Source: an uncultured Oscillibacter sp.
GTDB taxonomy: Bacteria; Bacillota; Clostridia; Oscillospirales; Oscillospiraceae
NCBI GenBank assembly: GCA_937884915.1
Contig: CALAAN010000149.1
Location: forward strand, 1 to 5,582
DNA: 5,582 nucleotides
Direction: 5' to 3'
The position numbers and the translations under genes were made by a program. Below are positions 5,504-5,582 of this stretch, in pieces. Positions within the stretch are counted from its first letter, which is position 1. The number at the start of each line of letters is the position of its first letter. Under the pieces are notes generated by a model. It saw only the letters and a list, made by a program, of their open reading frames with translations, was not told where the DNA came from and ran no database searches.

Positions 5504-5538
5504 AAAAGGGGGTATCTCGAAGAGATGCCCCCTTTTTT
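5504..5538 (+). terminator. Strong intrinsic terminator of the regulator-PLP operon
   Basis: AAAAGGGGGTATCTC (5504-5518) pairs fully with GAGATGCCCCCTTTT (5522-5536), including one G-U pair, around a GAA triloop, and T6 follows at 5533-5538. It lies about 50 nt after the PLP enzyme stop. The leading A-run makes it potentially bidirectional. Confidence 0.9.
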
Positions 5539-5559
5539 GTAGCCCTCAAAAAGGGGGGA

Positions 5560-5576
5560 CGCGCCCTGTGGGCGCG
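5560..5576. repeat. GC-rich hairpin at the right edge
   Basis: CGCGCCC (5560-5566) and GGGCGCG (5570-5576) form a perfect 7-bp stem with a TGT loop. The following bases inside the window are GGGAAA, with no T-run, so it is not a typical plus-strand terminator. It may be a terminator stem for a convergent gene beyond the edge or an intergenic repeat; the window ends too soon to decide. Confidence 0.4.
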
Positions 5577-5582
5577 GGGAAA

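Overview
The window looks like part of a chromosome from an anaerobic, gut-type Firmicute (class Clostridia, probably the Oscillospiraceae/Oscillibacter-like group). By eye the coding DNA is GC-rich, with C/G-ending codons, while the intergenic control DNA is AT-rich. The ribosome binding sites are strong AGGAGG types and the promoters are sigma-70/sigma-A-like. The taxonomic placement is inference from composition and gene content only.

Layout. The left arm (1-3073) is read on the minus strand and runs ygeY (M20 metallohydrolase), ygeW (knotted carbamoyltransferase), then arcC/yqeA-type carbamate kinase, which is cut by the window edge. The right arm (3326-5452) is read on the plus strand. 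It holds a YheO/DauR-type PAS-HTH regulator followed 3 nt later by a fold-type-II PLP enzyme and a strong intrinsic terminator. The two arms diverge from a control region of about 250 bp (3074-3325) with two good back-to-back promoters and a perfect 19-nt palindrome in the regulator's 5' leader. No gap between genes exceeds 300 bases.

How the genes fit. In E. coli, ygeW, ygeX, ygeY and yqeA sit in the cluster with hyuA, ssnA, ygfK and xdhD that is linked to selenium-dependent, anaerobic purine/urate breakdown. The consistent reading here is a catabolic module. YgeY hydrolyses a ureido or amide intermediate. YgeW phosphorolyses a carbamoyl-amino compound to carbamoyl phosphate. Carbamate kinase turns carbamoyl phosphate into ATP plus ammonia and CO2. 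A PLP enzyme removes amino groups from the residual diamino acid. The usual ygeX diaminopropionate ammonia-lyase is not in this window. A longer, cysteine-synthase-like PLP protein of unproven function stands beside the module instead, co-transcribed with the regulator. Substrates are inferred and were not read from the sequence.

Points that stand out: the regulator has no ATG, GTG or TTG start at a usable position, and an ideal ribosome binding site places initiation on an ATA codon at 3326. Four consecutive hairpins pack the ygeY-ygeW gap, and a terminator-like hairpin lies between ygeW and arcC, suggesting that expression along the left operon is graded by RNA structure. The PLP enzyme itself is the best candidate for undescribed biochemistry.
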